A stretch of DNA of 64,000 nucleotides from Branchiostoma floridae (Eukaryota > Chordata > Leptocardii > Amphioxiformes > Branchiostomatidae): NCBI RefSeq assembly GCF_000003815.2, contig NC_049981.1:12977304-13041303 (forward strand), in the 5' to 3' direction. The stretch's first letter is position 1, and each line of letters opens with the position of its first letter. Both the position numbers and the translations under genes were made by a program. The notes beneath the pieces were generated by a model that was given only the letters and a program-made list of their open reading frames with translations, was not told the DNA's origin and did not search any database. Shown one piece after another: positions 60,301 through 64,000 of this stretch.

Positions 60301-61933
60301 GCTCACAAGAGGAATAATGCTTTTTCGATAGTTCCAAATGGGAATTATTTGCTCTTGTCAACTATCACATTTATTCTTGATACTTTTAGATTCTAGGTAC
60401 TATGTTTATTAGCGTGAAATAGTCGCCGAAGGGACATCATTTCATTCCGACCAATCACGTGTTCAGAAAGGCAAAACGTCCCGATTCGTTTTTTAAAGAT
60501 TCACACCAACTGAAAGTTGATGAACTCCTTCTCACTCTATAATGAAGAAGCCTTGTAAGACCTCTGGGGTACTGACCTTAAGACGGAAGACGACCAGGCC
60601 AAGGATCCGCTGTGCAGGGATCTCAAACCTCGTGTCCTTCCTAACCATCGTCTCAAACTGCTCCGCCAGCCTGACGCCCTGCAAATGGAATAAACAAGTA
60701 ACAACTGGTAACGGCGGAGAGGAAGGTTTAATAACACATTTAGAAGTGTCTGTAAATGTGATGTTTACTGTACGTGGATTGTTTATACTTACATCGATGG
60801 CTAGACGTTTTGCTTAAGGTTTGCAGAACGATGTTGTGAGTTAAAAATAATAATTTGTTATTTCCACTCACACCATCTTCTACAAGCCTAAAGAAAAACG
60901 TCTAACCATCGATGTAAGTATAAACAACCTAAAAAATAGTCTCGTGGTCAGAGTAAAGCAATCTAAGATTTGAAGTCATATATAACATGTACATATAGAC
61001 TAGATGGTACATGAAAAGTAAATTCATTGTATAAGCCTTTTCTTTGAATTTGTTGAAGGGTTTTCCTTTAACTGGGTAACTTTAGATCTAACAGGTATCA
61101 AACTTTGTCAGTGACATGAAAGAGTATTAAATAGGCGACATTTGTAACATCGTGCTTTTTTTCTCTTTGAATGTGAAACTGTACAAATGCGCACCTTCCT
61201 GACGTGGTCCCGCAGGCCGCTGATGCCGTATGACCGGATGACGAACCACAGCTTTAGCGCTCGGAAGCGGCGGCTGAGGGGGATCTGCCAGTGCTGTGTG
61301 TGCAAAAAATGTTTGTAGTTAGTATGGTCAGCTCACCGGGACGGGGGCCGATACAGAATTTCTTTAAAACCTACACAAATTGTAGATGATCTCCCACGTT
61401 ACGCCCATGTTAGACTGAATGTAAGTATAGTCTAGACTAATCATACTCGCATGCCTGCAGCTAGTATAGTCAGTTCACCGAGACGGGGGCCGATACCAAA
61501 TTACAACCCACCTTTCAAACCTACACAAATTCCAGATGATTGTTTTACGGCCATTCAAATAGTTTACATCTCTTTGTCAAATCTAATGATTTACTATAAC
61601 TCAATCAAGAATCTAATTTCTGAACCATTCGATTGAAACATATGACAACTTACCATGTAGTCAACAGCATGTCCTACAGATAGAAAAAAGAGATGTCTTT
61701 GAAAAGTTTTTATAACGGAATCGTAAGGACAAAACTGCTTCTTAAAATTATAGATAAGATAATAGTAGCTTTGCCTTTCGAAAAAATGTGTAAGGTACAA
61801 ATGAAGTTACCAATCAACCTTAGTCAATAAACATTACGATAACATAAACAAAGTTTTCTAACCTGAGTTTTCGTGTCGCAGATATAACGGGTTGACGATG
61901 AAAGCTTGTTGTAGAGCCACATTGTCTTTTACC
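57372..61933 (-). CDS. HDC: Histidine decarboxylase, C-terminal six exons (5' part outside window or missing)
   Basis: HDC is the PLP enzyme that converts histidine to histamine. Minus-strand exons 61933-61863, 61673-61654, 61293-61195, 60678-60577, 58320-58156 and 57866-57372 join in phase, giving about 316 residues. [51 protein letters not shown] and [10 protein letters not shown] match HDC more closely than DOPA decarboxylase, especially IPLSRRF and IIRFTVTSQ. The second exon is only 20 nt. The PLP-lysine motif (NPSKW in the family) should lie just upstream of VKDN but is not found between 61934 and 62305. The last exon adds about 164 residues past the decarboxylase domain, comparable to the processed C-terminal tail of vertebrate HDC. 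The gene is either intact with a large intron that hosts the esterase, or a truncated copy. Confidence 0.92.
58452..58990. repeat. Minisatellite in an HDC intron
   Basis: Repeated blocks of TTTCCCTGTCCCTGGTGCTG followed by ACTGTG, ACAGTGATTC or GAGTTTG, of variable length (about 20-40 bp), fill about 540 bp. Higher-order repetition is visible: the block with ATTCACTACCCCTG recurs. It creates long open frames in several phases that are not genes. Confidence 0.9.
59011..59535 (-). pseudogene. Coding-like fragment interrupted by one in-frame TAG, unrecognised
   Basis: On the minus strand a frame runs from 59535 to a TAG at 59196-59194 and then continues in the same frame for 60 codons to TGA at 59013-59011. 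The composition looks protein-like on both sides ([20 protein letters not shown], then [20 protein letters not shown] and [20 protein letters not shown]). I do not recognise the family. It sits in an HDC intron, same strand. It may be a decayed retrogene or transposon fragment. Chance cannot be excluded. Confidence 0.3.
59920..59990 (-). mobile_element. tRNA-derived SINE head remnant
   Basis: On the minus strand GGTCTTGTGGTTAGGG (A-box region) is followed by TGACTCAGGACCTGAAGGT and AATTCGAATCT (B-box region). The anticodon-arm-like part is intact, but the T-arm is imperfect and no CCA-type end is visible. It is best read as a SINE head. Confidence 0.5.
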
Positions 61934-62305
61934 CTGCAACATTTGAAACATAGTCAAAGTGCTGACATGTCTATGTTGTATCAACGTTTTCTAAGTAACT
62001 TTTTGCGCAATCGCGTTTTACACACACACGCGCACATGTCCACATTCTTCTATCTCGGTGTTTCTCGGTTGACTGCATAGTTAATTTTTAGCCACAGTGC
62101 TATAGTTAACGTTAATATAGTTACGTTTGTACTTTGGAGCCAAACAAGAAGTGGTGTGTACCATGTATAATGTTTAATTTTGATACAGAGGCTTGAGTGT
62201 TTGTTCAACCTCGTATCTTTTGAAGACAGTTCAACATTTTGGTGCATTTGTGGCGCTCATATTCCACCTTATTTCTTCGTAGAATATCATATATTCGTGG
62301 AAACT

Positions 62306-63979
62306 ATGTTGCTGATTAGTCTCTTGTTGCTCCTGCCTCTACAACTAGTCGGAGTGATTGGACTTTCCACGAAAGATGGTGGTACTATCGTCCAGACGCA
62401 GTACGGGCCCGTACGGGGTATATCAGCGGAAGAATGTGACATCTTCCTCGGTCTACCCTTTGCAGAACCACCTGTAGGAGATCTACGGTGGCAGCCACCG
62501 AGGCCGTTCAGCACACCGTGGGCTCCTGGTGTACGGGACGGCACAGTACCCGGCCCGGCCTGCCCGCAACATGGGTGCCAACCTGGGGGGCGCGACCCCC
62601 AACACTTATGCCCACGGGACGGAAGACAAAGTGAGAACTGTTTATATCTCAACATCTTCGTACCGCACACCTCACATCACTCCGAAAAGCTTCCCGTCTT
62701 GTTCTTCATGCACGGTGGGAATTATCGCTCGGGTTCAGGTTCGGCCTTGGGTTATGACGGACGATTTCTCGCAGAGAAGACTAACACCGTGGTGGTCACT
62801 ATCAACTACCGGCTGGGAACTCTAGGCTTTCTGGTAGCAGGGGAAGGTACGGATGCTGCAACTGGGAACTATGGCATACTGGACCAGATAGAAGCCTTGG
62901 AATGGATCCAAGCTAACATCTGGAACTTTAGGGGGGATAAAGACCGTGTGACACTCGTTGGACAAAATGCCGGAGCAGATTCTATAGGGATCCACCTTAC
63001 ATCGAAACACTCTGCTGACTTGTTTGACAAGGCCGTTATGTTAAGCTTACCCTTCACTGTTCCCCACAAATCTAAGGTCGAAGCGCTACTGATCGGAGAC
63101 TACCTCGCGGATCAGTTGAACTGCTCTCATGGTGACATGAAGTGTCTTCGTTCCAAGAGTGTAGAATCCCTCGTTGCTGCGCAGAACAAGGCAGAGAGTT
63201 ACGTTACAAACCCACTCAAACCTTTTGAGCTATTCCAGAATTGGTCACCATCTATGGACGGTGACATCTTGACTGATGAAATAGTGGACAGCTTTTCGAA
63301 TGGTCTCTTCCAACGAAAACCTTTCATCATAGGTACTACAAGAGAAGAAGCTGTTCTGTTTACTTATCAAGACTTCAAGAAGACTATGTTAAGACTCGAC
63401 TTTCAGGAAGTTATCTTGGCTTTCATGCGTGAGAAGGCGTTGGCGGTGTACAAGGAGTACAAGCCTCCGCCAGCTCCGGACTATAGGCCATACCTCGCAG
63501 TGCTGCTTACAGACTTAGTCTTTACCTGCCCGACTCGTCATGTTGTCCGTAGCGCTGTGACCGCTGGTGACACAAACGTCTGGCTTTACGTTTTTGATCA
63601 CGTTTGGTCTCTAAAACACGCGTGGGACATCGACCCTCACTGTAACGGACATGTGTGTCATGGGGAGGACCTAGTATTTCTCTTTCAGTCCGCACCGCTC
63701 TTAAACTTTACTTTTACTTTTGAGGAACAGAACATGGCGGATAATATAGCGTTTCACTACGGGAATTTCGCACACACTGGAGACCCAAACACACCTGGAA
63801 TACACACACGTTTCACAGGCGCAAGGAAATCAGGACATTTGTACTGGCCAAGGTATAACCGGGAAGGGAACTACACTTCTTTAAACATCACTACACCACA
63901 GAACGGGCTGATACAGGACTATCGGAAGGAGAAATGTGACTTTTGGGACAAAATGAAAAAGTACACAGGACAGACATGA
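62306..63979 (+). CDS. Secreted carboxylesterase/cholinesterase-like protein, intronless, nucleophile Ser replaced by Asn
   Basis: The protein has 557 residues from ATG 62306, chosen because a clear signal peptide follows directly (MLLISLLLLLPLQLVGVIG). Type-B carboxylesterase hallmarks appear in order: GPVRGISAEECDIFLGLPFA, ENCLYLNIFVP, the oxyanion-hole MHGGNYRSGSG, VVTINYRLGTLGFL, GNYGILDQIEALEWI and NIWNFRGDKDRVTLVG. The nucleophile elbow, normally GESAG, reads GQNAG, so Asn221 replaces Ser. The expected acid (Glu348 in TTREEAVLF) and histidine (His452 in VCHGEDLVFLF) are present. Several N-glycosylation sequons occur (NCS, NWS, NFT, NYT, NIT). There is no C-terminal membrane or GPI segment. 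The family includes inactive members such as neuroligins and neurotactin, so a binding or non-catalytic role is likely. The single exon of full length suggests retroposition. It lies opposite HDC and may be inside an HDC intron. Confidence 0.92.
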   Translation: MLLISLLLLLPLQLVGVIGLSTKDGGTIVQTQYGPVRGISAEECDIFLGLPFAEPPVGDLRWQPPRPFSTPWAPGVRDGTVPGPACPQHGCQPGGRDPQHLCPRDGRQSENCLYLNIFVPHTSHHSEKLPVLFFMHGGNYRSGSGSALGYDGRFLAEKTNTVVVTINYRLGTLGFLVAGEGTDAATGNYGILDQIEALEWIQANIWNFRGDKDRVTLVGQNAGADSIGIHLTSKHSADLFDKAVMLSLPFTVPHKSKVEALLIGDYLADQLNCSHGDMKCLRSKSVESLVAAQNKAESYVTNPLKPFELFQNWSPSMDGDILTDEIVDSFSNGLFQRKPFIIGTTREEAVLFTYQDFKKTMLRLDFQEVILAFMREKALAVYKEYKPPPAPDYRPYLAVLLTDLVFTCPTRHVVRSAVTAGDTNVWLYVFDHVWSLKHAWDIDPHCNGHVCHGEDLVFLFQSAPLLNFTFTFEEQNMADNIAFHYGNFAHTGDPNTPGIHTRFTGARKSGHLYWPRYNREGNYTSLNITTPQNGLIQDYRKEKCDFWDKMKKYTGQT

Positions 63980-64000
63980 CATCAGAAGGAACGAGAGCTA

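Overview
The window looks like a piece of an invertebrate-chordate genome, most likely an amphioxus (Branchiostoma). This is an inference. The genes are intron-rich with canonical GT-AG junctions, the intergenic DNA is AT-rich and full of short non-autonomous transposons and tRNA-derived SINEs, there is a long NLR-type leucine-rich-repeat exon, and the histidine decarboxylase carries a vertebrate-like C-terminal tail. No bacterial or viral gene organisation is visible.

Layout. (1) 1-1499: 3' part of an LRR protein gene, plus strand, cut by the window edge. (2) 1.5-11.1 kb: no convincing gene, one MITE-like element. (3) 11.1-15.5 kb: a four-exon ankyrin-repeat gene, ANKRD33-like, plus strand. 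(4) 15.5-28.8 kb: repeat-rich and gene-poor. It holds a tRNA-derived SINE, a tandemly duplicated unit of about 1.93 kb with a CRE-bearing promoter-like segment and a 28-nt splice-bounded segment, and a 1249-bp transposon with near-perfect terminal inverted repeats inside one unit. (5) 28,855-40,911: an uninterrupted ORF of about 4,018 codons (with a 248-base run of N) encoding an unrecognised, disordered, heavily repetitive giant protein with a His/Cys-rich doublet. (6) 42.7-47.1 kb: a complete six-exon DHFR gene, minus strand. (7) 47.5-48.7 kb: a complete three-exon TRAPPC5 gene, plus strand, head-to-head with DHFR across 352 bp that contain two E2F-like sites. (8) 52.1-55.3 kb: a small secreted antistasin-domain protein with a TATA box and poly(A) signal. 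(9) 57.4-61.9 kb: the last six exons of histidine decarboxylase, minus strand. (10) 62.3-64.0 kb: an intronless secreted carboxylesterase-like protein, plus strand, whose nucleophile serine is replaced by asparagine. It lies either in an intron of the histidine decarboxylase gene or beyond a truncated copy of it.

The housekeeping genes (DHFR, TRAPPC5, HDC) are assigned with high confidence because spliced exons reconstruct family-length proteins with matching phases. The best candidates for undescribed biology are the giant repetitive ORF, the catalytically altered esterase beside HDC, and the duplicated CRE/micro-exon unit.
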